64,000 nucleotides of DNA from Meghimatium bilineatum. Lineage: Eukaryota > Mollusca > Gastropoda > Stylommatophora > Philomycidae. The stretch lies in assembly GCA_034231615.1 (NCBI GenBank), contig CM067304.1, positions 20,266,089-20,330,088 of the forward strand, given 5' to 3'. Below the pieces are notes generated by a model, which saw only the letters and a program-made list of their open reading frames with translations, was not told the origin of the DNA and did not search any database. Of the stretch, positions 33,590-44,739 are shown one piece after another. Every line of letters starts with the position of its first letter. Within the stretch, counting starts at the first letter, position 1. The position numbers and the translations under genes were made by a program.

Positions 33590-33775
33590 GAAGACGGATG
33601 TGTCGGACCATTGGCGCTAATTAAACGGCGACACAAGGCATTTCCATTCTCTGGACAGCATCCTGCTGGAAATCTAGTAGTAGAATGGTCCTGCTAAAAA
33701 TGTGAGGGAGAGAAAGAGAGAGATCCAGCGGGAGTTCGAGAATGAACGCTGAATTAGAAGAAAATTACCAAGATA
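33590..33775 (+). mobile_element. GAA-tailed SINE-like element, reference longer subtype
   Basis: GGATGTGTCGGACCATTGGC, AACGGCGACACAAGGCATTT, CATCCTGCTGGAAATCTAGT, ATGGTCCTGCTA, a short GAGA insert, GATCCAGCGGGAGTTCGAGA and ATGAACGCTGAA, then AGAAGAAAA. The pair CCTGCTGGA/ATCCAGCGGG can form a stem. Confidence 0.9.
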
Positions 33776-33929
33776 GCTTCTGCAAGCGGATACAAATAGC
33801 GTTACATATTTTGGATGATCCGACTATTTCTTAGCTATTTATTGGCTGACCACACAAAATACAAGCAAATTGACCAATGATTTGACTAATATAAATGGAA
33901 CAAATTATATGGAACAAAACAACAGCTCA

Positions 33930-34015
33930 CAAACACATGCATATATCACACAATGGCATTGGGTCAAAGGGCATGATACCATGGACCGCTGGATCGGCAA
34001 CCAACCAACCAATGA
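33930..34015. repeat. Dispersed repeat shared with 60440-60515
   Basis: GGCATTGGGTCAAAGGGCAT GA and ACCGCTGGATCGGCAACCAA CC recur near 60453-60515. Confidence 0.8.
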
Positions 34016-34285
34016 CATCCAGTATAAGATAGTTAACGCTGTTTGATATCATCGCACAGAACTATTTTGAAGTAGGACTTGGTAAAATGGTCAAAGTATC
34101 TGTCCCCTTCATGTTTATTATGTCTACTCATATTTTTAATTTCACGCATGACCGCCCTAGTGTTACTTTCTTTGCCTATATTGTCGGACTCTGGCAGCAC
34201 ACAGCCTTTTACTCCTCATGCCTCCTCGCATGCTAACCTCTCCCTCCTCCAATCATCTCCTTTTTCATATTTGTATCTACCTCAT
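34016..34285. other. Unassigned
   Basis: No recognised feature. Confidence 0.5.
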
Positions 34286-34750
34286 CCCTCCTCTTTCTCT
34301 CTCCTTCTCTCTCTCTCTATTTCCCTCTTTCTCCCCATCTTCCCTCTCTTCTCTTTCCCTTTTTCCTCCCTCAATATATCTCTCCCTCTCAGTACCCCTC
34401 TATAGCCCTCTCTCCTTCTATCTTCACCTCTCTCTCTCTGCCTTTCTCTCTCTTTACCTCTATTTCTATCTCTCCCTCAAACGCGATAACCCTCCCATTT
34501 AAATACCACCTGTTATCTTACTCCAGCACGATCACTCACGCCTCATTTCTCATCCTCATTCATTTCTCCTCCTCCTTGTCACGTTCACATCATTACCCTC
34601 CTTTCTCACTTTCTATTTCTCAGTAATCATTTCTCATCCCACTTTTTCTTTCAACCATACAATCTTTCTTTATTTCTCTCCATTTTCCTCAAAAACTTTC
34701 TCCCTGACTCTTTTCATTCACTCCCCTCAAATGTATATTATAAATCAATA
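34286..34750. repeat. Pyrimidine-rich low-complexity tract
   Basis: TCTC/CTCC-rich over about 450 bp, densest at 34290-34480. Serine/leucine-rich frames are artefacts. Confidence 0.88.
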
Positions 34751-34754
34751 TTCA

Positions 34755-34885
34755 TCTCTTGCGTTTGTTCTCAAACTCCTGCATAATATCAGGAGGTAGA
34801 CCAGAGAACGGATTACGCTGTGTTAAAGTTTACAGCTTGCCTGCACTTTTCGGTTTCACACATCCGACTTCAACATGGCTTCAAC
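34755..34885 (-). mobile_element. GAA-tailed SINE-like element
   Basis: TTGCGTTTGTTCTCAAACTC, CTGCATAATATCAGGAGG, GAGAACGGATTACGCTGTG, ACACATCCGACTTC. Its head abuts the next array. Confidence 0.85.
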
Positions 34886-34897
34886 TAATTGTAACCC

Positions 34898-35518
34898 TCT
34901 ATATGGGACCTGACCTTATATATGGGATCTAGCCCTCTATATGGAATCTGGCCCTCTGTATGGAATCTAGCCCTTTATATGGAATCTAGCCCTCTATATG
35001 GGACCTGACCTTATATATGGGATCTAGCCCTCTATATGGAATCTAGCCCTCTATATGGAATCTAGCCCTCTATATGGAATCTAGCCCTCTATATGGAATA
35101 TGGCCCTCTATATGGAATCTGGCCCTCTATACGGGATCTGACCCTATATATGGAATCTAGCCCTCTATATGGAGTCTAGCCCTCTATATGGAATCTGGCC
35201 CTCTATATGGGATCTGACCCTATATATGGGATCTGACCCTATATATGGGATCCGACCCTCTACATGGGATCCGACCCTCTACATGGGATCCGACCCTCTA
35301 CATGGGATCCGACCCTCTACATGGGATCCGACCCTCTACATGGGATCCGACATTCTACATGAGATCCGACCCTCTACATGGGATCCGACCCTCTACATGG
35401 GATCTGACCCTATATATGGGATCTGACCCTATATATGGGATCCGACCCTCTACATGGGATCCGACATTCTACATGAGATCCGACCCTCTACATGGGATCC
35501 GACCCTCTACATGGAATC
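34898..35518. repeat. 19-bp minisatellite, about 33 units in two domains
   Basis: The left half is CCCTCTATATGGAATCTAG. The right half (from about 35250) is CCCTCTACATGGGATCCGA, with a repeated higher-order block containing the ATTCTACATGAGATCCGAC variant. Confidence 0.96.
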
Positions 35519-35769
35519 TCATAACCACATACATCCTAAAAACCTTCATAGTTGCCACGTAAGATATTTATGGCAAGCAACAGCATCGATATTCCTTCTT
35601 ACTGATTTCTTAACTCAAGAACACAAGAGTTGCCAATTAGTGTATCTCTTCTCTCTTGTTTTGCATCTTGTTTCTACTCTCATAATTCTGTCTATCTCTC
35701 TGACCTCTTTTCTCTCTTTATGTAATAAATAAAGATACATTTTATACATAATATATACCTCCCTTTTTG

Positions 35770-35980
35770 TGAGGCACGTGGATCAGATTGTAAAGCTTTG
35801 GCCTACAACCAAACAACCGGGACATCCAATGTGGTTTGAGTCCCATTACTCAATGGGTTTTTTTTTCTATAGGAAGGTAAATATAAAAATTAAAACTACC
35901 TTGTACATGTGGCTACAACAGGGGTATGTGATCTTAATTACGGAGCCACAACGTCCAAGCTGCATTCACTAACGGCCAAA
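35770..35980 (+). mobile_element. tRNA-derived SINE
   Basis: A-box-like GTGGATCAGATTG and B-box-like GGTTTGAGTCCC, then a T run and a body ending near GGAGCCACAACGTCC. Confidence 0.6.
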
Positions 35981-36124
35981 GAAATTATAGGAATGACCTT
36001 CTTTTTCTATCGTACTATTATAGAGTAGACAGAAAGGGACAGAGCGCGTCTCGAACAGCCAGCGTACCAAGCTCACTTCGCATATAACAGTTTTAAATCC
36101 AAACCGCTCAGTAAACAATAGCAA

Positions 36125-36260
36125 CCTTAAAAGCAGGGGTAACCTACAGTGCAATGGCAACCTAAACAGCAATGGCAACTTAGCAGTAATGGTAACTTAA
36201 CAGTAATGAGAACTTAACAGTAATGAGAACTTAACAGAAATGACAACCTAAAAATTGAAT
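36125..36260. repeat. About 20-bp degenerate repeat
   Basis: Copies of CAGTAATGGTAACTTAACAG / CAGTAATGAGAACTTAACAG. Confidence 0.85.
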
Positions 36261-36329
36261 TGTAACATATCCTATTCAGAATTAGGCTATGTTGTTGTTG
36301 CTGTTTCTACCTACCACACTACAACATCG

Positions 36330-36845
36330 AGTATGAGAATGGAAATAGAAGCGGTGACAGCAGCTCTAATTTGACTTGCGACGCAACCACAAACAGACTC
36401 AGTGATTCTATCGGACCCTCAAAGTATGCTGCGCAAGATAGAAAAGTGTATGATCAGAACTGAATGGGTCATTCTTCTTAACAAAGCGCAGAGCATTACA
36501 TGAATTTACTGTCCTGGTCATGCAGGGATCAGGGGAAACGATAGAGCTGATGTGTTGGCTGATAAAGCTTTGGTGAACGGTACCGAGAGAAGAGGAGACA
36601 GGATTGAATTGATTAGAGCAGTCATGGATACACTACGAGAAGACGAGGATGAAGTCGAACGAGATCATGTACATATTCAGAGAATGGTAGAAATGGGAGT
36701 GACTAGAAGTGCTCCCTCTCCGGAAAGATGAGAAGAACCCGTAATCAGCAAGTGACTGGGACACTGAGCTTATACACTTTTAGATGGCTGACGGAACGGC
36801 AATCAGAACATATATGGGAATGCCCCCAGTGATGTGACGCTTGTT
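36330..36845 (+). mobile_element. RNase H LINE C-terminal remnant
   Basis: CPGHAGIRGNDRADVLADKA is the C-terminal RNase H motif. A decayed WECPQ... end follows. Stops occur upstream. A different family from the GAA-tailed LINE. Confidence 0.8.
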
Positions 36846-36869
36846 CCTAATCAAGAATCAATGTTGTTG

Positions 36870-37165
36870 TTATTGTTGATATCCAAAAGCTACTGAGTAG
36901 TGCTACTCTTGTCAGCAGAATACCATTCTTAAAAATGTGCAGGTCTTCTAACGTTGATTTTGTGATCCATACAGTGAGTTAGTGACTGTTAAGTGTGACT
37001 AAAAGTTTGTTTCTTGCAGTTTAAAGGTAAGGGCAGTCAATGAGGAGGTGTTCCACTGTTTTGTTGGGATTAGAGCAGTGTGTATATGTGGGAAGTTTCT
37101 GGGGTCTGATACGGTTTAAATGGCTTATTTACTTTTGCATGTTCGAACTATAAAGATAAGGGATT
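36870..37165 (-). mobile_element. RNase H LINE, 3' part (split by nested insertion)
   Basis: Minus strand reads NRIRPQKLPTYTHCSNPNK and TVEHLLIDCP, the C-terminal Cys/His region. It appears to continue the RNase H sequence at 37960-38400. Confidence 0.7.
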
Positions 37166-37299
37166 GGTTCATCCTGCAGAATTTGTTTATGTTGTCATAG
37201 TCCTTTGGCCGTTTCATTTCACTAAATATATTTCGACCAGTCAGTTCATCCAGTTCGACCCATCTGTTCAGCCAGATCTCCATGATGTTGTTTCTGATA

Positions 37300-37948
37300 A
37301 TCTATTTGACTGTTCCTATAATATAATACCTTCAAATACCTCGGATCCAGTATATGCAGCGATGGTAAATGCAAAGCAGAACTAAAAATAAGGCTGGAGA
37401 TGGCTTTAGCGTCATTGTCAAGGCTAACTGTGATTTGGAAAAGCAACATCAGTGTTGGAGTGAAAATCAAACTGTATATGTCGCTGGTGCTTTCTGTTGT
37501 GTTGTATGGTTGTGAGAGTTGGACACTCACTGCGGACATGGAGAGAAGATTACAGGCTTTCGAGTATAAATGCTACAGAAGAATTCTACGAATTTCCTAT
37601 AGGGAACATAAGACCAATGTGTACGTAAGAAATAAAGTAGAGATGTGTGCAGGTGTCCAGGAGCCATTGCTTTCAATAGTGAAACGACGAAAACTAGCAT
37701 GGTTCGGACATGTATGCAGGCACGATTCCTTGTCAAAAACAATACTGCAGGGAACTGTCGAGGGTGGAAGAAGCAGAGGAGGACAAATAAAGACATGGAC
37801 AGACAACATCAAGGAATGGACAGGGCTAGATATTTCCACACTCATCCGCATCGCTGAGGATAGAATTCGCTGGAGGACTCTGTGTGCTGAAGCATCCAAT
37901 GTGGTACCCCTACGACCCTGAAGGGTTATGGGTTTATTGATTGATTGA
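37300..37948 (+). mobile_element. RTE-like LINE, 5'-truncated, (TTGA)n tail
   Basis: FKYLGSSICSDGKCKAELKI, then a 173-codon frame with LYGCESWTLTADMERR, CYRRILRIS, KLAWFGHVCRHDSLS and TWTDNIKEWTG, the region after the RT core. It ends with (TTGA)n at 37934-37950. Fairly well preserved, so relatively young. Confidence 0.88.
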
Positions 37949-37959
37949 TTGATAATATA

Positions 37960-38405
37960 ATGTCTTTGCTTTAGTAGTTTTTAGACGTCTCTTTTCGCAA
38001 GACTGTCCACTATTTTCATTTCTTGCTAGATCGCTATATGCAGCAATCTATTGCATGGTCATACTAATTGGCTATGCAGAGATAAGATTGTGCGCTGCTT
38101 TTGCTATATGGAGAATATCTTGATTTTCATCTGGGGTATCATTAAGTGCTTCGAAAACTGTCCTTACAAATATAAGGATGAAAAATGACTATGTCTGATG
38201 GTTTTGTTCCATGAGATTAAACTGTTGGTGTATTAACTCAATGGCTGTCATGATGACCTCAGCGTCTGGTTCATAATTTGAGCAATTTTCACCACAAGTC
38301 ACAGAACTCGTAGGCAGATCCATCAGGGTATCATATATGGATGCCAAATACTGCAAAACAGGTGGCCTTGAAAGCCGATCCATCAGTGTAGTTCTTGGTT
38401 GCTGA
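37960..38405 (-). mobile_element. RNase H LINE, RNase H domain part
   Basis: Minus strand: YTDGSAFKATCFAVFGIH, a CSNYEPDAEVIMTAIE block (catalytic Glu region) and GNEIVDSLAKRD (final Asp region). The order implies the 3' part lies beyond the nested RTE element. Confidence 0.8.
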
Positions 38406-38599
38406 TGATGGGTAATTGTTTATGATTTCTATGATACATGTTCTCAAGATGGATTATTGATAGTGTTACTTTATTGGCTGTTTTATCTAGTAATTTTGCT
38501 TGGATAATTGGTTGGTGCGAGTTCACAGAAGGGTATTTAGATAGTTCGTTGGTGCAAGTTCACTCAAGACCATGTAAACACAAAATTTATTTAGGTCTA

Positions 38600-40538
38600 T
38601 TCCCCATGTAACACACCAAACAATGAAATCGAAATAGAGGATATTTTTGAGGGTGTAAACAGATTAATAAAGAACAGCAACAATGAAGGTGGCTTATATA
38701 TTTTGGGAGATTCAATGCACATCTTGGCGCAAATAGACAAGGAATAGAGGAATATAAAGGACCTTTCGGCGACACAAGAAACAAATTTAACGACAACGGT
38801 TATAAACTAATAGATACATGCAACCAGCACAACCTCTTTATAGTGAACACCTTTTTAAAATATAGACAGTCACAAGTGTACACATGGTATAAATGGAACA
38901 AGCTTGAAATGTAAGAATCAGATAGACTTATACTCACAGAAAGAGACAATATGCAGAAATATAACAGACGCACGAATAATGCCTAACATATGTGCAGACA
39001 CTGACCATAAACAGTAATAATAACAATCAAACAAACAGAGCAAAAAATAACAAGCACAAGAAAAGTACAAAGTACCAATGACAACTAGATATGCAGAAGT
39101 TGAAAGAACTAAATATGCACGAAAAATATATCCAGTAAGTTAACGAAGAATTTGCAACGCTACCAGAAAACACCCATCACACAGAGGAAGAATAGAAATA
39201 TTTCAAAAATGCCATCATACAAAGAGAAGGAAACGTATACGGATATACAAATCATAAAGGCACAAACCAAAAATAACAGCTTGGTGGACAGAAGAGGTAA
39301 AGAACGCAACGAAAGATAAACAACAAAAATACAAGAAATGGGCAACAAGCAAAATGCATGAAGATTACTTAGCATACAAGTCAATAAAAATTAACACCAA
39401 GAAAATCATCAAATCTGCAAAAATTAATTCATGGCAAGAATATGGAGAAATGTTTAACAAGGATAGACAAAATGCACCAAAGATATTCTACAAGAAAGTA
39501 CACAACATAAGAAGTAAAAAAGGCACGAACCAACAGAAATAATCAACAATGAAAACGGCAACTTACTAAATAGGCCCCAAGAAATCACGGAAATGAAAAA
39601 AATTAGTGCAATCAACTTTTAACCTTAAAGGATGGAGAACTGATTGCAACAATAAATACAATAGAAGAATACCTAGAACCATACATCCTGAAATCCGAAA
39701 GTGAAGACGTAATTAAACATCCACCAAATAACAAAGCACCTGGAACAGATAGCATACCTATAGAAGTAATAAAAATGCTAACAGTGACAGGTTTATGGTG
39801 GCTACACAGACTGTTCAATGTGGTATGAAAGAAATAAAAGACACTGCAGGAGTGGAATACAGTTGTGATTATTCCCATCTGTAACAAAAAAGGCAGTAAG
39901 AAGGACTGCATTAAGTATAGAGGCATATCACTCTTAAGACACATAAGGAAAATCTTTAACAATATACTAGAGAGAAGCATGCGCGCATATATAGAACAGC
40001 ACACATGGGCTTTCAGAAAAATAAAAGTTGTACAAATGCAATCTTCGCCCTCAAACAAGTTGTAGAAAGAGCAACGGAACATACCCAAAACTTCTATTTG
40101 GCTTTCATGGACCAAGAGAAAGCTTTTGACAGAGTGGATATAGCAAAACTATGGATAACACTACAGACATGAAGTTCCCCAACATCTGATAAGCCTGTGT
40201 CAGAGCATATACGCCAATAGTCAATGCTCAGTAAGAACGAGCACAACTACATCCGATAAATCACTACGGAGTAAGACAGGGATTTGTACTATTTCCCTAT
40301 TGTTTATAACATACATAGATTATATCTTCACAGTAGCAAAGACAACGGAAGAAATCAATCTGAAGGATAATTTAAACAAATTTCTATTCGCAGCCAAACG
40401 ACCAAGCACTAGTAAGTAAAAAAGAAGTAAAAACTACAAAGACAAATAGACAGATTACATCAAACATGCCAAACCTATAACATGAAGATAAATGGGTTTT
40501 TTTAACAGAAGTAATGGAGATAGGAAGAACAGAAACAC

Positions 40539-40623
<85 letters not shown>

Positions 40624-41180
40624 GAAACAACAAACTTCAACAAGTAACAATTCACATACCTAGGAATCAATAAAACAACAGACTGCAAGAGCAGCAAAGC
40701 AATACACAATAGATATAATAAAACAAACCATGGATAAATAACACCAATCCTCAGAAATAAAAATGTAGATTTAAACACCAAAATAACACTATTCAAAACG
40801 ATTATTAGGGCAAACATGGACAACGACAGCACAAAACAAACATAAACTTGTGACAGCCGAAATGGCATACTTACGCAGAATCCTAGAAATATGGCTAAGA
40901 GACAAAGTGAGAAATGAGGACAATGTACACATAACAGGCACCACCCCAATCTTGGAATATATGAAGAGATAACAGATCAAATGGTTTGCAAAAATCAGCA
41001 GACTACCATCAGACAGCATACCACAGCAAGCTATGCTACACAGATACAGTGAAGGCAGACCTAGATGCCGACCACGAAAACAGCAGACCACCCAAATAAA
41101 AGAGGCGACAAATTCCACAATATACTCAGCACACAAGAGCACACTTAGAACACTCTTCTATCCCTGACGCTGAAAGACAA
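38600..41180 (+). mobile_element. RTE-like LINE, near full length but decayed
   Basis: In order: endonuclease (LYILGDFNAHLGANRQ near 38700), the linker, RT (AFMDQEKAFDRVDIAKLW near 40110; GVRQG near 40270; a decayed F-A-D-D motif at 40385), FTYLGINKTTDCKSSKAI near 40660, and C-terminal remnants to 41170. Many stops and frameshifts; an old copy. A (TA)n block is inserted at 40543. Confidence 0.85.
40543..40619. repeat. (TA)n microsatellite, about 38 units
   Basis: Pure TA run inside the LINE remnant. Confidence 0.99.
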
Positions 41181-41205
41181 AAAAGGGTTTAGCGAATAGA
41201 TAAAA

Positions 41206-41355
41206 CAGCTGTAGCAATATAGCATCTTCACGAACTCACCAGCTGTAGCAATATAGCATCTTCACGAACTCACCAGCTGTAGCAATATAGCACCTTCACG
41301 AACTCACCAGCTGTAGCAATATAGCACCTTCACGAACTCACCAGCTGTAGAAATA
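41206..41355. repeat. 34-bp minisatellite, 4 units
   Basis: AGCTGTAGCAATATAGCATC plus TTCACGAACTCACC. Confidence 0.96.
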
Positions 41356-41419
41356 TATGACATTAAATAACTCTACAGCTATAGCAATATTTGTTTTTAC
41401 TTACTATCTCTACCAAGCA

Positions 41420-41745
41420 TTCTCTCTCTCTTTCTCTCTCTCTCTCTCTGTGTTAATCAGTCATTCAGTCACTCAGCAAGTCATTAAGTCAGTCAGTGTG
41501 TCTATCATTTAGTCAACTAGTCAGCTAATTGATTAACAGACTAGCTAAATCAATCAATAATTGACGGATTAATTGACTAATTGACAGACTGACTGATTAA
41601 CTGACTGACTGACTAACTGACTAACTAGCTGAGTTAATAAATGATTGACCGGTTAACTGACTAGATGAATGACTGGCTGACAGACTGATTGAATGACTGA
41701 CTGACTGAATGACTAACTGTCCTACTGTCTAATGACACTCTTTCT
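41420..41745. repeat. (CT)n then degenerate ACTGA repeat
   Basis: CT-rich run at 41420-41450, followed by about 280 bp of ACTGACTGATTAACTG-like sequence, the same type as 43915-44340. Confidence 0.9.
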
Positions 41746-41794
41746 GCTTCACTCTATTTCGCCTCCTCTCTCTTTCTTATTTTTTTGTCTTTTT

Positions 41795-42113
41795 AACCAA
41801 GAAACAACTATTCGCACTCGTAAACTGCATGATTGTCGCACTCAAATCATCCTCCATAATGATAAACTTATTTCATGTTGCTCGCGTGGGCGCATGTTTA
41901 GCCAGACTCTCCTCATGAAAATGTCTTTGAGATTGTCAATGGCTGGTCCCAGAAAGCCTTCTCGTGCACGTAAACTCACGACTCGGGCTATTTCTGGCGC
42001 TGTCTCTCGAATCAGTTCCTTGTTGTTGATCACTGAACCGAAGACGGTTCTTGCAGGCAGAGAATTGTCAAAAAATGATGGATCATAGATAGCGAGAAAT
42101 AAAAATGCGAGTA
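41795..42113 (-). other. Protein-like fragment of unknown origin
   Basis: The minus strand reads TVFGSVINNKELIRETAPEI then ARVVSLRAREGFLGP and LKDIFMRRVWLNMRP, followed by a stop. Composition is less biased and more GC-rich than the repeats around it. No family recognised; it could be an exon, a TE fragment or chance. The overlapping + frame is also open. Confidence 0.3.
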
Positions 42114-42129
42114 TAAATGATTTATGGGC

Positions 42130-42285
42130 GAGTTGGAAACCGCGGCACCACAATGGTTAGTACACTTTGTATTATCACAATGGTTTGGGTTCGATACGCA
42201 ATCTCGTAGGTAAAATGTATAGAAAGCGTTGAGACGGAGCATACGTCAGCTCTGGTATAGAAAATGCGTACCAGATCAAATATTA
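42130..42285 (+). mobile_element. tRNA-derived SINE
   Basis: A-box-like CACCACAATGGTTAG and B-box-like GGGTTCGATACGC at tRNA spacing. A short body with AAAATGCGTACCAG follows. Confidence 0.65.
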
Positions 42286-42309
42286 AAAATAATGAGCGGG
42301 GGGTGTAGA

Positions 42310-42350
42310 GATGATTAAATCACTTCTATAAGGGTGGTTGGTGTAATACT
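42310..42350. repeat. 38-bp minisatellite, left part
   Basis: One unit (CACTTCTATAAGGGTGGTTG GTGTAATACT) left of the LINE insertion. 42339-42350 (TGGTGTAATACT) is the left target-site duplication. Confidence 0.9.
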
Positions 42351-43399
42351 TCTTCTTCTTCTTCTTCTTTCGTTCACTTGAAACATGTCTATATCTGTAA
42401 TTCTGTCTCCTTAATAAAACTCAGTCTTTTGTAGTTCATACAGTGTCCCATAGAGTTTTGATTCCAGTGTTGTTTCCTCTGGCCAATATGTCTGCCTCAG
42501 CGTTTCATGCTCAGAACACTCTTGAAGTATATGTTTGGCACTCTGTGCTGCCTATCCACATGTACACATGGCTGTGTTGCCAATCTTGAACTTTGTGTAC
42601 ATGTGACTGCGGAGTCGGTTGTGTCCTGTTCTGAGACGTAGAATTATAACTTGTTCTGGTCTGTTCATAATATGATAGTCATCTTGTGTTGGTGTTTGTG
42701 GCTTTCTTATTGACTTTATCATCTGTTTTTTATGATGGTAGGTGATTGGTATATCTGGTTGGTCTTCGGCAGCACCTTCCTTAGCCAGTTGGTCTGCTTT
42801 TTCATTTCCTGGTATTCCACAGTGAGAGGGTATCCACTGCATGGTTACCCTATACTGGTAAGACAATTCGCTAAGTAGTTTTTTCAAGTCTGTTAGTTTT
42901 TCAGACTGGAGAGCTTGAAGCACTGACCTTGCATCTGTCAGGAATACCACAGGCTGTAGGTCAGAGTTGGAGTTCAGCAGTTTTTTAGCTGCCACACTAA
43001 TTGCCTGGATTTCTGCATCATAATTATTGCAGAATTTTCCTGTCGGCGTTCTGATTGTATCTCTAGGCTTGTGTGGATATTCTATATATACACCTGCACC
43101 TCCATTCCTCACAGCATTCTGTGCTGATCCATCTGTGTATACTCTGACCCATATATCTTGTGGATATACCTCATCCAGGAAACTGAGGGTGACTGTCCTT
43201 TGCTGCACACTGTTCTGTTCGTCCTCGCTTAGTATTCCTTTCACATGGGTCTGAATGTATATTGGTATTCCATGCCTTTCACTCCACGGGGTTTGTTCTG
43301 GTACAGGCCTTAAGGGGCTGTCAACTTCAGGTAGGTCTGTAAGTTGTCTGCAGAGTCGTTTAGCTTGATGGATAAAGATGCTTCTTTTCAGTCGTCCCA
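42351..43399 (-). mobile_element. LINE copy 2, 5'-truncated
   Basis: Minus-strand 3' end of the GAA-tailed LINE. Tail as (TTC)n at 42351-42369, then the 3' UTR, Cys/His motif, RNase H (YTDGSA, HCGIPGNEKADQ) and a 5' truncation at the MGRLKRS codons. The A run broken in copy 1 is in frame here, but CAG to TAG makes a stop near 42552. TGGTGTAATACT flanks it at 42339 and 43400. Confidence 0.96.
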
Positions 43400-43660
43400 T
43401 GGTGTAATACTGATTACATTACTTCTATAAGGGTGGTTGGTAAAATACTGATTACATTACTTCTATAGGGTGGTTGGTGTAATACTAATTACATTACTTC
43501 TACAAGGGTGGTTGTTGTAATACTGATTACATCACTTCTATAACGGCGGTTGTTGTAATACTGGTTACATTACTTCTATAATGGTGGTTGGTGTAATACT
43601 GATTACATTACTTCTATAAGGGTGGTTGGTGTAGTGTTGATTGCATTACTTCTGGAATGT
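43400..43660. repeat. 38-bp minisatellite, right part, about 6 units
   Basis: TACTGATTACATTACTTCTA plus TAAGGGTGGTTGGTGTAA. The LINE landed inside this array. Confidence 0.95.
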
Positions 43661-43914
43661 TATTGGTCGCAAACAATACTGGATGAAGATCATTTTCCTC
43701 ACATGCCTCAATGAAGTCTTCTGTGTTGGTTCTCGAAATCCTGTCAGTTAGAAGTTGGTAGTCCGGGGAACTGAATGCAGTATGGCTGTAGATTTAGAAG
43801 AATGTGCCTGAACTAACAAAAAACTTTGAGCTGTCAGCCGTGTAATTAAAGATAATCTTAAGCGGAGATCACAGCATCTAGGGACATGTCCTATGTGTAA
43901 TAATAATGTGATGA
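43661..43914. other. Unassigned
   Basis: No recognised feature. Confidence 0.5.
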
Positions 43915-44340
43915 AGACTAACTGACTGACTGATTAATTAAATCACTAACTAACCGACTGAATTACTAATTAATTGAATAACTGACTGACTGACTAATTA
44001 AGTAAGTAGCTGAATAATTGACTGATTAACCGAATAACTACTTGGATGACTGATTAACTGACAGAGTGATGAACTGATAATCTGATTAACTAGCTGCCTG
44101 ACTGATTGACTGAATGACTGATTAAATGACTGACTAACTTAGTGACTGATTAACTGTCTAATTAACTGACTGATTAATTGAATGACCAACGAACTGAATA
44201 AATGATTAAGTGACTGATTAACTGACTGATTAAGTTACTGGTTGACTAAATGAGTAACGGACTAATTGACTGACTAATTAAAGGACTAACTAACTGAGTG
44301 ACTGATTAACTGACTGACTAACTGAATGAGTGAATGATTG
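43915..44340. repeat. Degenerate ACTGA-type repeat
   Basis: Irregular CTGACTGATTAACTGACTGA. A further short block lies at 45500-45620. Confidence 0.92.
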
Positions 44341-44344
44341 ATTC

Positions 44345-44500
44345 ACTTCTACTTCTTCTGCGTTCGCTCTATGGTAATCAACACGAAAGTTCATGTGATT
44401 TCTGCCGGAGAGCAGGAAGTACGTTGTGTTTTTGGTTTACAGCGTAGCTGCGATATTTGTATCTCGGAAGGTTCAGCACATCCGTTTTCATCGTGCTATT
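44345..44500 (-). mobile_element. GAA-tailed SINE-like element
   Basis: CTTCTACTTCTTCTGCGTTC, GATTTCTGCCGGAGAGCAGG, TTTACAGCGTAGCTGCGATA, AGCACATCCG. Its tail abuts the ACTGA array. Confidence 0.8.
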
Positions 44501-44739
44501 ATTTCAGTTAGTGGGCTTCCCTAGTCTGTGACAGCCTTCCTATCTGTCGACAGGCGATGGATGTGTATCGAGTCTACGCCGTGACGGTTTTACACTCACA
44601 GTGCGCATGGATTTTCAGGCCAAAACATGCCTCTGCGTGGCAGCCCTTGCGTCGACAACGCTAATCTCACACGAGATGTTTCGCTTCCAGTGAATTCACC
44701 ATCTTCAGGTAGCATGTCCTGAACAGGATGTAGCAGTCC
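44501..44739. other. Unassigned, with hammerhead-like core motif
   Basis: Minus strand 44676-44710 has CTGAAGA, a GTGAATTCAC palindrome, then CGAAAC (see findings). Confidence 0.4.

Noticed and set aside
40384-41142. Hydrophobic minus-strand frames that look like membrane proteins
   Set aside because: Antisense of an AT-rich LINE remnant and a (TA)n tract.
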